From VRUE01 sp036276735 (lineage in GTDB: Bacteria > Actinomycetota > Thermoleophilia > Solirubrobacterales > 70-9), in assembly GCA_036276735.1 (NCBI GenBank), contig DASUOH010000036.1:1-28203 (forward strand): 28,203 nucleotides of DNA. Direction: 5' to 3'. The translations under genes were made by a program, and so were the position numbers. Positions 7,608 through 15,609 of this stretch are shown in pieces. Each line of letters begins with the position of its first letter. The stretch's first letter is position 1. The notes beneath the pieces were generated by a model, which was given only the letters and a program-made list of their open reading frames with translations, had not been told where the DNA came from and ran no database searches.

Positions 7608-8636
7608 TCAGGCCGCCGGGCCGAAGGCCTCGATCAGGCGGCGCTGGTACTCGCTCAGCTCCTCGGGCGAGATGAAGTAGGTGGGCGGCGTCAGAAAGAG
7701 GCCATCGGCGCGCTCGGCGGTCGCCTCGACGCGGGTGCGGACCTTGTCGAGCGGCCCGGCGGCGCAGTACGCGTCGACCATCTCGTCCGTGATCGCCGCT
7801 GGCACGGCGGCGAGGTCGCCCCGTCGGAACGCCTCGCCTGCGGCGACGGCGTTGTCGGCGAAGCCGTGCAACTCCCAGAGTGGCATGTAGGTCTTGACCG
7901 TCGCATAGAAGGAGATCGTGCGGCGCGCCATCTCGATCGCCCGTCCTTCGTCCTCGTCGATCGCGCAGCAGACGGTCGGCAGGTAGTCGAAGTCGGCGCG
8001 CTCGCGCCCCGAGCGCCGCAGGCCCTCCTCGAAGGCGGGGACGACCACCTCGTCGATCCAGCGCAGGCTCTGGATCGGGTGCCCGATCAAGCCGTCGGCG
8101 ACGTCGCCGGCCATCCGGCACATCCCCGCCTGGACGCCGGCCGTGTAGATCGGCACCGACTCGCGCGGCGCCGGATGCGGCCGCACCCAGCCCTTGATGT
8201 CGATGTCGTAGTAGGAGCCCTGATAGCGAATCGGCTCGCCCGCCCCGGCCTGTTGCATGATCAGCCGCGTCGCCTCGATCGCCTCGCGCAGGTGCGGCGC
8301 CGGCTTGCCGTATTCGGCGTTGTGCCAGGTTTCGTTCAGCCGCTTCACCCCCGAGCCGAGCCCGAGCCGGAAGCGCCCGCCCGACATCTCGTCGACATCA
8401 AGGGCGCTGACGGCGAGGATGAATGGGCTGCGGGTGAACGCCCAGGCGATCCCGGTGGCGACGCCGATCCGCTCAGTGCGCCCCGCGAGGTAGGCGGCCT
8501 GGGTGAACGAGGAGCGGAACAGCTCCGGCGCCCAGACGCACTCGACGCCGGCCTCTTCGGCCAGCTTCGCCTCGGCCTCCAGGTCGGCGACCGTCGTGCC
8601 GATCGCGGCGACCGAGATGCGGCTCAGCGCATTCAA
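7608..8636 (-). CDS. LLM-class (F420-dependent) oxidoreductase
   Basis: The 342-aa protein is a luciferase-like monooxygenase-fold TIM barrel. Recognisable segments are LAEEAGVECVWAPELF, IGVATGIAWAFTRSPF, LDVDEMSGGRFRLGLGSG and VPIYTAGVQAGMCRMAGDVA. Actinobacterial members of this group mostly use coenzyme F420; that is family knowledge and no cofactor is proven here. The start is a TTG at 8636 overlapping the stop of the upstream FadE gene by 4 nt (TTGA), which implies coupling; the reading frame stays open upstream, but that stretch is the other frame of the FadE gene. It is the last gene of the thiolase-FadE operon. The role may be reduction or oxidation of an intermediate of the same catabolic route. 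Confidence 0.88.
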   Translation of the reverse strand: MNALSRISVAAIGTTVADLEAEAKLAEEAGVECVWAPELFRSSFTQAAYLAGRTERIGVATGIAWAFTRSPFILAVSALDVDEMSGGRFRLGLGSGVKRLNETWHNAEYGKPAPHLREAIEATRLIMQQAGAGEPIRYQGSYYDIDIKGWVRPHPAPRESVPIYTAGVQAGMCRMAGDVADGLIGHPIQSLRWIDEVVVPAFEEGLRRSGRERADFDYLPTVCCAIDEDEGRAIEMARRTISFYATVKTYMPLWELHGFADNAVAAGEAFRRGDLAAVPAAITDEMVDAYCAAGPLDKVRTRVEATAERADGLFLTPPTYFISPEELSEYQRRLIEAFGPAA

Positions 8637-9757
8637 GCCGGCGACAGGACCGATGCGTCGGCCAGGACCATGTCGGCGACGCGCTCGCGGTGCCACTTGG
8701 CGTCGCCATAGGTCGCCGCGTTGGCTCGCCCACGCTTGAGGAAGAAGTGGAGGTCGTGCTCCCAGGTGAAGCCGATCCCGCCGTGGACCTGGATCGAGGC
8801 GTCGGGCACGCGCCAGCCGGCATCGGACGCGTAGGCCTTCGCCATCGCGGCAGCGAGCGGCAGCGACTCCGGCTCGGCGTCGGCCGCCCAGGCGGCACCG
8901 TAGACCGCCGAGCGCGCGTTCTCGGTCTCGAGCAGCATCTGCGCGCAGCGGTGGGAGACGGCCTGGTAGGCACCGATCGGCCGGCCGAACTGCTGCCGAT
9001 CTTTGGCGTACTCGACCGCCATCTCCAGCGTGCGCTGGGCGATGCCAGTCGACTCCGCAGCGAGCGCGACGCAGATGCGCCACAGCACCGGCAGGTAGTC
9101 GGCTTGCACCCCGGTGAGGGTCGCGTCGGGGCCGACGCGAACGCCGTCGAAGCGGACCGTGTAGAGGCGCCGGGTGAGGTCGATCGATCGCTGCGGGGCC
9201 ACCGTGACGCCGTCGGCACCGCGCTCGACCAGGTGGCGGCGGCCGTCGCTGGTCCCGACCAGCAGGAAGTCGGCGGCAGCCGCGTCCTGCACCAGGACCT
9301 TCTCGCCGTCGAGGACGATGCCGTCGCCATCGGCCTTCGCCTCCATCGTGAACATGCCGGGCGTCGGCGGGCCGCCGGCGTCGACGAGGGCGACGGTGCC
9401 GCGGACCTGGCCCTCGGCCAGTGGTCGCAGCCAGCGCTCGCGCTGCTCGTCGGAGCCGTTCGCGGCAAGCGCCAGGCCGGCAAGCGTGTTGGAGAGCAGC
9501 GGCGAGGGAGCCAGCGCGTAGCCCATCTCCTCGAAGAGGACCGCCAGCTCGACGATGCCGAGCCCCTGCCCGCCCCACTCCTCGGGCAGGGCCAGCCCCG
9601 GCCAGCCGAGCTCCGCCATCTCCTGCCAGTCGGACTGCTCGAAACCGAGCTCGCTCTCGGCCAGCTCGCGGATCCGCTCCGATTTGTAGCGGGCGGTGAG
9701 AAAGTCACGGGCGGTCGACTTGATCGCCTGCTGCTCGTCGTTCAGATCGAAGTACAC
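8633..9757 (-). CDS. Acyl-CoA dehydrogenase, FadE type (probable partner subunit)
   Basis: The 374-aa protein starts at a GTG (VYFDLNDEQQAIKSTARDFL) only one base after the stop of the upstream FadE gene; the longer in-frame reading runs into that gene and was discarded. It has the ACAD N-terminal helices, WPGLALPEEWGGQGLG, and the C-terminal IQVHGGIGFTWEHDLHFFLK. The middle domain is diverged: the usual 'TEP..GSD' motif is replaced by VALVDAGGPPTPG. In mycobacterial and rhodococcal steroid catabolism, adjacent fadE genes encode two unlike subunits of an alpha2beta2 enzyme, one of them diverged like this. By analogy I infer that it pairs with the 9759-10937 product. Confidence 0.88.
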   Translation of the reverse strand: MYFDLNDEQQAIKSTARDFLTARYKSERIRELAESELGFEQSDWQEMAELGWPGLALPEEWGGQGLGIVELAVLFEEMGYALAPSPLLSNTLAGLALAANGSDEQRERWLRPLAEGQVRGTVALVDAGGPPTPGMFTMEAKADGDGIVLDGEKVLVQDAAAADFLLVGTSDGRRHLVERGADGVTVAPQRSIDLTRRLYTVRFDGVRVGPDATLTGVQADYLPVLWRICVALAAESTGIAQRTLEMAVEYAKDRQQFGRPIGAYQAVSHRCAQMLLETENARSAVYGAAWAADAEPESLPLAAAMAKAYASDAGWRVPDASIQVHGGIGFTWEHDLHFFLKRGRANAATYGDAKWHRERVADMVLADASVLSPA

Positions 9758-9758
9758 G

Positions 9759-10937
9759 TCAGCGCAGCCTCGGCAGGCCGAGCACCCGCTCGGCGATGAT
9801 GTTCTTGAGGATGTCGGTCGTGCCGCCCTCGATCGAGTTGGCGCGCGAGCGCAGAAAGCCGTATTGCCAGGCGCCGTTGGCGACAGCGTGCTCGGCGCCC
9901 CGGTCGAGCGGCGCGTAGGCGCCCTCGACGTCAAGTGCCAGCTCGGTGATCCGTTGGTTGATGTCGGCCCACTGCCACTTGCCCAGCGATCCCTCCGGCC
10001 CCGGAATGCCCGACTGCATCGTCTTGGTCAGTCCCCGGTAGGCGTTGAGTCGCATCGTCTCCGCCTCGATGTGCAGCTGGGCGAGCCGCTGGCGGATAAC
10101 CGGATCCTCAGCAGCCGTACCGCCATTCGTCCGCGTCTCGCCGGCGAGCTGATTGAGGCGCTTGAGGCTGTTGGCGATCTGGGCGATCGCACCGAAGGCA
10201 AGTCCGGCTCGCTCGTTCATCAGCGTCGTGATCGCGACGGTCCAGCCGTTGCCGACGCCGCCGACGACGTTCTCCTCGGGGATCCGCGCTTCTTCCATGA
10301 AGACCTCGTTGAACTCGCCCTCGCCGGTGATCTGGACCAGCGGCTTGGCCTCGACCCCGGGCTGCTCCATGTCCATCAGGAAGTAGGTGAGCCCCTTGTG
10401 CTTGGGCGCGTCGGGGTCGGTGCGGGCGACGAGCATGCACCACTTCGCGTACTGGGCGAAGGTCGTCCAAACCTTCTGGCCCGTCACTACCCATTCGTCG
10501 CCGTCCTTGACCGCGCGCGTCTTCAGCGAGGCGAGATCGGAGCCGGACTCCGGCTCGGAGAAGCCCTGGCACCAGATCTCCTCGGCGGTGAGGATCGGCT
10601 CCAGGTAGCGCTCCTTCTGCTCCTCAGTCCCGTGCGCGATGACGACCGGGCCGCCCATCGCAAGGCCGAGCACGTTGGCGGGGCTCGGTGCCTCCAGCCG
10701 AGAGGCCTCGCTGACGAAGATCGCCTGCTCGATCATCGTCGCGCCGCGCCCGCCGTACTCCTTTGGCCACGAGATGCCGGCCCAGCCCGCCTCGTGCAGC
10801 TTGAGCTGCCACTCGCTGCGGAACGCCATCACCTCCTCGAGTCCAGCCTCCGGCTCCGGGCCGGGGTGGTTCTCCTCCAGCCAGGTGCGGACCTCGTCGC
10901 GGAACTCGCGCTCGGATGGAGAAAGGCTGAGGTCCAT
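9759..10937 (-). CDS. Acyl-CoA dehydrogenase, FadE type
   Basis: The 392-aa protein is a full-length acyl-CoA dehydrogenase: MDLSLSPSEREFRDEVRTWL at the N-terminus, GWAGISWPKEYGGRG, the FAD/substrate motif GFSEPESGSDLASLKT, then VWTTFAQYAKWCMLVAR, and the C-terminal SIEGGTTDILKNIIAERVLG. Long-chain or steroid-side-chain FadE proteins of actinobacteria share this C-terminus. It sits directly before a second, diverged fadE with one base between them, a layout typical of heterotetrameric FadE pairs. The HD-domain gene lies 9 bp upstream and the thiolase beyond that, all one strand. The substrate is not deducible; steroid or isoprenoid side chains are the leading guess because of the FadA5-like thiolase. 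Confidence 0.9.
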   Translation of the reverse strand: MDLSLSPSEREFRDEVRTWLEENHPGPEPEAGLEEVMAFRSEWQLKLHEAGWAGISWPKEYGGRGATMIEQAIFVSEASRLEAPSPANVLGLAMGGPVVIAHGTEEQKERYLEPILTAEEIWCQGFSEPESGSDLASLKTRAVKDGDEWVVTGQKVWTTFAQYAKWCMLVARTDPDAPKHKGLTYFLMDMEQPGVEAKPLVQITGEGEFNEVFMEEARIPEENVVGGVGNGWTVAITTLMNERAGLAFGAIAQIANSLKRLNQLAGETRTNGGTAAEDPVIRQRLAQLHIEAETMRLNAYRGLTKTMQSGIPGPEGSLGKWQWADINQRITELALDVEGAYAPLDRGAEHAVANGAWQYGFLRSRANSIEGGTTDILKNIIAERVLGLPRLR

Positions 10938-10946
10938 CGCCGCAGC

Positions 10947-11723
10947 CTACCCTTCGCAGTCCGTTCGCCACCAGGGACTTGCCCGCATCATCTTGCCGCG
11001 GCTGGCGCTGAAGAGCGCGGCGGTTCGACAGCCCGGTACCCGCTGCCCATGGGCGCGCATCAGCGGCTCGCCGCGAGCCGTGAAGCCGTGCCGTGGGTGG
11101 CGCTCGAAGGCGGCGCGCACGCCAGCGCGGTCGAGCTCCCAAGCCCGCATGCCGAGCACGTCCAGCGCGATGCCGTCGTGGGCGAGATGCTGGATCGAGC
11201 CGCGCTCGGCCGGCACGGCCGCGTTGAGGTGCAGGCAAATAGCGTCGAGCACGTCGTGACGCTGGGACTCCGAAAGGGGCGAGGACACGAGGACCTGCTC
11301 GGCCTCCTTCGCGCCCGCCCAGGCGAAGCACTCGCCGTCCAGCTCGTCCATCCCCATGAAGGCCCAGTCGTGGAGCATCGTCGCGGCGAACAGCGCCTCT
11401 GGGTCGCAGTCGGTTCCCTCTGCCTCGCCAAGCGCCCGCCCGAACAGGTAGGACCGGTAACCATGCTCGACGATCATCGGGTCGAGCTCGACGCAAGCCT
11501 CGACCAGCTCGCGGGCGAACGGAGTGTCGGGCGGGGTGAGCATCGACGGATCCGGGCCGGGACCATCACGCCCCCCGCCGCGTGCAGTGAGCATTCGAGG
11601 CAGCGCCCGCGCCGACTGCAGCACGGCTGCCGCGACGAAACGCGCTCGCTCCCCACGGCCGAGGATGCCGTTGGTCCGCCGGCACCACTCAAGCGTGCCG
11701 ATCTCGCCGAGCAGCCGGCTCAC
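10947..11723 (-). CDS. HD-domain phosphohydrolase-like protein
   Basis: The 258-aa product carries an HD-domain pattern: HGYRSYLFG (H87), AATMLHDWAF (H118-D119) and an ICLHLN segment (H165). That fits metal-dependent phosphohydrolases of the HD superfamily. The GTG start lies one base after the thiolase stop, the same spacing as between the two fadE genes, so it is within the operon. HD proteins of this size occur near catabolic genes but no reaction can be assigned. The first 60 residues (EWCRRTNGILGRGERARFV) look helical and the last 40 are basic. A nucleotide or acyl-adenylate substrate would be speculation. Confidence 0.72.
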   Translation of the reverse strand: MSRLLGEIGTLEWCRRTNGILGRGERARFVAAAVLQSARALPRMLTARGGGRDGPGPDPSMLTPPDTPFARELVEACVELDPMIVEHGYRSYLFGRALGEAEGTDCDPEALFAATMLHDWAFMGMDELDGECFAWAGAKEAEQVLVSSPLSESQRHDVLDAICLHLNAAVPAERGSIQHLAHDGIALDVLGMRAWELDRAGVRAAFERHPRHGFTARGEPLMRAHGQRVPGCRTAALFSASRGKMMRASPWWRTDCEG

Positions 11724-11724
11724 G

Positions 11725-12912
11725 TCAGATGCGCTGGATCAGCGTCCCGGTCCCGAGTCCGCCGCCGCAGCACATCGTCACCAGCCCCATCTCCTTGTCG
11801 GTGCGCTCCATCTCGTGCAGCAGGGTGGTGATCAGCCGGGCGCCGGTCGAGCCGAGCGGGTGGCCGAGGGCAATCGCGCCGCCGTTGACGTTGACGCGGT
11901 CCATGTCAGGGTCGAGCTCGCGGCGCCAGGCGGCGACCACAGAGGCGAAGGCCTCGTTGATCTCGACCAAGTCGATGTCCTCCATGGTCATCCCGTTGCG
12001 GTCGAGCAGCTTCCTCGTCGCCGGAATTGGGCCGGTCAGCATGATCACCGGGTCGACCCCAACCGTCGTCTGGTCGAAGATCCGCGCCCGCGGCTTCAAT
12101 CCCAGCGCGTCGGCCTTCTCGCGGCTCATCAGCAGCACCGCAGCGGCGCCGTCGGAGACCTGCGAGGAGTTGCCGGCGGTGATCTTGCCGTCCTCCTTGA
12201 AGGCCGGCTTCAATTCAGCCAGCTTCTGCAGCGAGGTGTCGGGACGGATGCCCTGGTCGGTGGCGAAGGTGTCGCCGTTGACCGCGAAGGGGACGATCTC
12301 GCGCTCGAAGCGACCCTCCTCAGTTGCCTTGGCGGCACGCTGGTGGGAGCGCAAGCCGATCTCGTCGAGCTCGGAGCGGGGGATCTCCCACTTGTCGGCG
12401 ATCATCTCGGCCGAGATGCCCTGCGGGACGAGGTTGTAGCGCTCCATCAGCTGCGGCGAGAAGGCCAGCCCGTGCTCCTCCATGACCTTGTAGCTGTCAG
12501 CGAAGGAGATGTGGCCCATGTGCTCGACCCCGCCGCCGATCGCGACGTCATGGACGCCGGATGCGATCAGCGCCGCAGCAAAGTTGACCGCCTGCTGGGC
12601 CGAGCCGCACTGGCGGTCGACGGTCGTCGCCGGGGTCTCGATCGGCAGCCCCGCCTCGAGCCAGGCGTTGCGGGCGATGTTGACGCCCTGCTCCCCGAAC
12701 TGCTGCACGCAGCCGGCGACGACGTCCTCGACCTCGCTCCCGTCGACCCCGGCCCGCTCGATCACCTCGGCGTAGGCCTTGGCCAGCAGGTTGGAGGCGT
12801 GGACGTCCTTGTAGTAGCCCTTCGCCTCGTGACCACGACCGATAGGGGTCCGAACCGCCTCGACGATCACGACCTCTCGCCCACCGAACTTGCCGTTTCC
12901 GCTCGCCGCCAT
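11725..12912 (-). CDS. Thiolase (acetyl-CoA acyltransferase), FadA5-like
   Basis: The 395-aa protein has all thiolase landmarks: nucleophile C102 in DRQCGSAQQAV, EINEAFASVVAAW, H351 in GGAIALGHPLGSTGARL, and the base C381 in MCCGGGLGTG. From memory, stretches such as GCVQQFGEQGVNIARNAWLE and DMDRVNVNGGAIALGHP match the mycobacterial steroid thiolase FadA5 much better than ordinary FadA. It would cleave a 3-ketoacyl-CoA to acetyl- or propionyl-CoA. The start is the ATG at 12912, with GGAGG 6 nt upstream; an in-frame start 111 bp further back gives an N-terminal tail unlike the family. It leads a five-gene minus-strand operon. Confidence 0.93.
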   Translation of the reverse strand: MAASGNGKFGGREVVIVEAVRTPIGRGHEAKGYYKDVHASNLLAKAYAEVIERAGVDGSEVEDVVAGCVQQFGEQGVNIARNAWLEAGLPIETPATTVDRQCGSAQQAVNFAAALIASGVHDVAIGGGVEHMGHISFADSYKVMEEHGLAFSPQLMERYNLVPQGISAEMIADKWEIPRSELDEIGLRSHQRAAKATEEGRFEREIVPFAVNGDTFATDQGIRPDTSLQKLAELKPAFKEDGKITAGNSSQVSDGAAAVLLMSREKADALGLKPRARIFDQTTVGVDPVIMLTGPIPATRKLLDRNGMTMEDIDLVEINEAFASVVAAWRRELDPDMDRVNVNGGAIALGHPLGSTGARLITTLLHEMERTDKEMGLVTMCCGGGLGTGTLIQRI

Positions 12913-12936
12913 CTTCCGCCTCCGTCTCGAAAGTCC

Positions 12937-12959
12937 GTTTCTTGGTGAAACTAAGGATA
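12937..12959 (-). promoter_or_regulatory. Possible thiolase-operon promoter and small palindrome
   Basis: On the minus strand TATCCT (12959-12954) resembles a -10 element, and just downstream GTTTC-TTGGT-GAAAC (12937-12951) is a 5-bp inverted repeat lying between it and the Shine-Dalgarno of the thiolase gene. No matching -35 box is visible. The site lies in the 97-bp gap that separates the divergent thiolase and hydroxyacyl-CoA dehydrogenase genes. Confidence 0.3.
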
Positions 12960-13009
12960 CCGCTTGGCCACACGACCGCTTTCCCGCCGCGCCTGATAGA
13001 AGCCGCCCT

Positions 13010-13831
13010 ATGAGCGCAAACATGGGTTACGAAAGTCCGGGCATCGCCGGCAGCGGGGCGATCGCCACCGGCCTCGCAGCCGTATCCACCACGACCGCCG
13101 ACACGATCGTCCTGGCGCGCAGCGAGGCGTCCGCCTGGCGCGCCGAGGAGAAGATCGTCGCCGCCTGCGCCAAGATCGAGGGAGCGGAGCCGTCGCGGCT
13201 GCGGGTCACCACCGACCCCAGCGACCTCGCCGACTGCGACGTCGTCGTCGAGGCGATCGTCGAGGAGGTGGCGCCGAAGGGCGAGTTGCTCAAGACCGTC
13301 GCAGCCGCCTGCCCCGATGCAGACCTCGCCACCACCACCTCCTCGCTGAGCATCGCCGCCATAGCCGCGGCGGCCGGGGTCGACAAGCTCTTCGCCCTGC
13401 ACGTCTTCAATCCGGTACCGAGGATGAAGCTGATCGAGGTCTGCTTCCCCGACGGCGCCGCCGGCGCCCGCGAGAAGGCGCTGGCCTGGTGCGCGGCGCT
13501 GGGCAAGACCGCGGTCGAGGTCCCCGACCAGGCCGGCTTCGTCGTCAACCGCCTGCTCTTCCCCTACCTGTTCGAAGCAGTCCGGCTGATGGAGCGGACC
13601 GGCATGGAGGCGGGCGAGGTCGACACCTGCATGAAGCTCGGCGCCGGCCATCCGATGGGCCCGCTCGCCCTGCTCGACTTCGTCGGCCTCGACGTCTCCA
13701 AGGCGATCGGCGACGCCCTCTACGCCGAGAACGGCGAGGCGGCCAGCCAGCCCCCTGGCATGCTGGTGGAGATGGTCGACCAGGGCAAGCTCGGCCGCAA
13801 GAGCGGCGCCGGCTTTTATTCGTACGACTAG
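13010..13831 (+). CDS. 3-hydroxyacyl-CoA dehydrogenase (PaaH/FadB2-like)
   Basis: The 273-aa protein has an N-terminal NAD-binding loop (GIAGSGAIATGLAA), the substrate strand VVVEAIVEEVAPKGELL, the catalytic His in LHVFNPVPRMKLIEV, and the C-terminal 3HCDH domain with NRLLFPYLFEAVRLMERTG and GHPMGPLALLDFVGLD. It oxidises L-3-hydroxyacyl-CoA to 3-ketoacyl-CoA, the step before the thiolase encoded divergently next door. The N-terminus is slightly compact compared with usual members (about 280 aa). The ATG at 13010 gives MSANMGYESPG; 13022 is an alternative. No strong Shine-Dalgarno is seen. Its stop runs into a GC palindrome. Confidence 0.9.
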   Translation: MSANMGYESPGIAGSGAIATGLAAVSTTTADTIVLARSEASAWRAEEKIVAACAKIEGAEPSRLRVTTDPSDLADCDVVVEAIVEEVAPKGELLKTVAAACPDADLATTTSSLSIAAIAAAAGVDKLFALHVFNPVPRMKLIEVCFPDGAAGAREKALAWCAALGKTAVEVPDQAGFVVNRLLFPYLFEAVRLMERTGMEAGEVDTCMKLGAGHPMGPLALLDFVGLDVSKAIGDALYAENGEAASQPPGMLVEMVDQGKLGRKSGAGFYSYD

Positions 13832-13833
13832 CG

Positions 13834-13934
13834 CCGGCCGGCGCTGACCAAGCAGATCAAGGACGCAGGGAGCGTGGCGTGCTCTGCACGCGAGCGACCG
13901 AGGACACCGAGATGCGCCGGTCAGCGCCGGCCGG
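13834..13934. repeat. 16-bp inverted repeat between convergent genes
   Basis: CCGGCCGGCGCTGACC (13834-13849) recurs as its exact reverse complement at 13919-13934, 69 bp apart. The left arm overlaps a self-complementary 14-mer, GCGCCGGCCGGCGC (13831-13844). The pair lies right after the hydroxyacyl-CoA dehydrogenase stop and includes the stop of the convergent 75-aa gene, so it could act as a two-way terminator. Other readings, such as a degenerate mobile repeat, are open. Confidence 0.5.
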
Positions 13935-14148
13935 CCAGGTCCCAGATGACATCTGCCGGGGAGATGCCCTGATGGCGTGCGGACCTTTCGACCTCCTCCC
14001 ACGGCAGCTCCGCCTCGGGCAGGTCGTCCCAGCGGGCCAGGTCGAGTGCCTCGACGGCGCCCTTGAGAGCCGGGCCGAGATGCTCTTCGGAGCGCAGCAG
14101 CGCTCTCAGAACCTCGAGCTGCTTGTCGCTCAAACGCACAACCCACAT
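13921..14148 (-). CDS. 75-aa protein of unknown function
   Basis: The protein begins MWVVRLSDKQLEVLRALLRS and ends with ISPADVIWDLAGRR. It is acidic in the middle (DLARWDDLPEAELPWEEVER), predicted helical, with no membrane segment and no cysteine. A perfect GGAGGT lies 5 nt before the ATG, the best ribosome-binding site in the window, which is strong evidence that it is translated. It follows the CorC-type gene on the same strand after about 40 bp. No family recognised. Confidence 0.68.
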   Translation of the reverse strand: MWVVRLSDKQLEVLRALLRSEEHLGPALKGAVEALDLARWDDLPEAELPWEEVERSARHQGISPADVIWDLAGRR

Positions 14149-14190
14149 GCGCTACCTCCAGGTTCGAACAGTGCGGGTTGCTCGGAGAAC

Positions 14191-15498
14191 CTAGGCCGAC
14201 GGCCGGACGGAACCGCTGATCCGCACCGCCTCAATACGGTTCTCGCGCACCGACTCGACCCGGATCGTGTAGCCGTCGACGCTGATCGTGTCGCCGCGCT
14301 TCGGCAGGCGGCCGAGCTCACCGAAGACGTAGCCGCCGACCGAGTTGTAGGCATCGCCCTCGACCGGCAGCTCGATGCCGGCGTCGGCGAGGTCGCCCAG
14401 CGAGACGTGGCCTCGCACGAACCATTCGCCGCCGGCGAGGCGGCGCAGCGCCGCGGCGCGCGGGTCGGTCTCGTCCTCGATCTCCCCCACGACCTCCTCG
14501 AGGATGTCCTCGACCGTGACGATGCCGATCGTCCGCCCGTACTCGTCGACCACGACGGAGATCGAGGCGCGCTGGACCTGGAGGTCGTGCAGGAGGTCGT
14601 CGAGCGGACGCGTCTCCGGCACGATCACCGCGTCGCGGACCAACGGCTCGATCTTCGCCTCCGGCCCGTCGCTCATGAAGAGGCGGGCGAGGCTGTTGTT
14701 GTGGACGATCCCCTTGACCCGGTCGGGGTTGTCGTCTTCGATCACGACGAGCCGCGTGTGGCCCGAGGTGACGCAGCGCCGCAGTGCGGTCTCGACCGTG
14801 TCGTCAGCGTCGACGGTGACCACCGCGGGGACCGGCGTCATCACCTCGCGCGCCTCCTGCTCGTGCAGGTGGAAGACGCCGCCGAGCATCCCCGCCTCAC
14901 CGGGGTCGAGGCGGCCACGCTGAGCGCCGCGCGTGATCATCAGGCGGAGCTCCTCCGTGGACTGGACCTCCTCGTCAGCCTCGGGCTCGATCCGCAGCAC
15001 CCGGGCGACGAAGAAGCGGGCCGGCACGTTGGTGATGACGATCAGCGGGTGGAAGAGGCGGCGAAACAGCTCCAGCGGCCGCGCTATCCCCAGCAGCAGG
15101 GCCTCGGCTCGGGCGATGCCGACCATCTTCGGCGCCTGCTCACCGAAGATGACGTGCAGGAGGGTGACGACGGCGTAGGCGAAGAGGAAGGCGAGGACGT
15201 AGGACGCGGCATCACCGATCACGCCCTCGATGAGGGGCTCGATCAGCGATGCAATCGCCGGCTCGCCGAGGAAGCCGATGCCGATCGAGGAGAGCGTGAT
15301 CCCAACCTGGGAGGTGGCGACGTACTCGTCGACGTGCTCGATCTGATGCACGGCCGTCCGAGCGGCTCGGCTCCCCTCCTCGGCCAGGCCCTCGATCCTG
15401 CTTCGCCTCGACCGCACGATCGCGAACTCGGCCGCGACGAAGAAGCCGTTGACGGCGATCAGGACGAGCACGAGGAGGATGAGCAGCAGGGCGCTCAT
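14191..15498 (-). CDS. CNNM/CorC-HlyC family membrane protein with CBS pair
   Basis: The 435-aa protein has the classic three-part layout. Residues about 1-190 form a DUF21/CNNM transmembrane domain (ILLVLVLIAVNGFFVAAEFA at the start, IFGEQAPKMVGIARAE near its end). Residues about 205-335 hold two CBS motifs (EVMTPVPAVVTVDADDTVE; VVDEYGRTIGIVTVEDILEE). Residues about 345-430 form a CorC_HlyC domain (DAYNSVGGYVFGELGRLPKRGD). Such proteins act in magnesium or cobalt homeostasis and probably transport divalent cations; older 'hemolysin' names are misleading. It is divergent from the cobalamin-binding-like gene. The start is ATG, with no obvious Shine-Dalgarno. Confidence 0.92.
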   Translation of the reverse strand: MSALLLILLVLVLIAVNGFFVAAEFAIVRSRRSRIEGLAEEGSRAARTAVHQIEHVDEYVATSQVGITLSSIGIGFLGEPAIASLIEPLIEGVIGDAASYVLAFLFAYAVVTLLHVIFGEQAPKMVGIARAEALLLGIARPLELFRRLFHPLIVITNVPARFFVARVLRIEPEADEEVQSTEELRLMITRGAQRGRLDPGEAGMLGGVFHLHEQEAREVMTPVPAVVTVDADDTVETALRRCVTSGHTRLVVIEDDNPDRVKGIVHNNSLARLFMSDGPEAKIEPLVRDAVIVPETRPLDDLLHDLQVQRASISVVVDEYGRTIGIVTVEDILEEVVGEIEDETDPRAAALRRLAGGEWFVRGHVSLGDLADAGIELPVEGDAYNSVGGYVFGELGRLPKRGDTISVDGYTIRVESVRENRIEAVRISGSVRPSA

Positions 15499-15557
15499 CG
15501 GTGGCTATTTGGCCCGGTACTTCGGGGGAGGTCGTCTTCGGCCATTCGGCGCCCGGG

Positions 15558-15565
15558 ACTATAGC
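15558..15565. promoter_or_regulatory. Symmetric TATA element between divergent genes
   Basis: CTATAG lies in the 111-bp gap between divergent genes starting at 15498 (minus) and 15610 (plus). It reads TATAGC (15560-15565) on the plus strand and TATAGT (15563-15558) on the minus strand, so it could serve as -10 for both. No good -35 hexamer exists at 16-18 bp on either side. Confidence 0.3.
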
Positions 15566-15609
15566 TTCCCCACCCGCGGAGCCGATGGGTTGACATATTG
15601 ACCGGCCCC

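Noticed and set aside
7608..9578. A 656-residue minus-strand reading that would extend the LLM oxidoreductase upstream
   Set aside because: The N-terminal half is Arg/Ala-rich out-of-frame translation of the neighbouring FadE gene; the family start fits the TTG at 8636.
9696..11831. 711-codon open frame on the plus strand opposite the FadE and HD genes
   Set aside because: It is antisense to clearly recognisable genes, has no family motif, and long antisense frames are expected at this GC content.
12913..13023. N-terminal extension of the thiolase to 13023
   Set aside because: The extra 37 residues are Arg/Ser-rich, unlike the family, would overlap the divergent gene start, and the ATG at 12912 has GGAGG.
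13489..15564. 691-codon plus-strand open frame opposite the CorC-type gene
   Set aside because: Low-complexity Arg/Asp composition and antisense to a gene with clear CNNM, CBS and CorC motifs.
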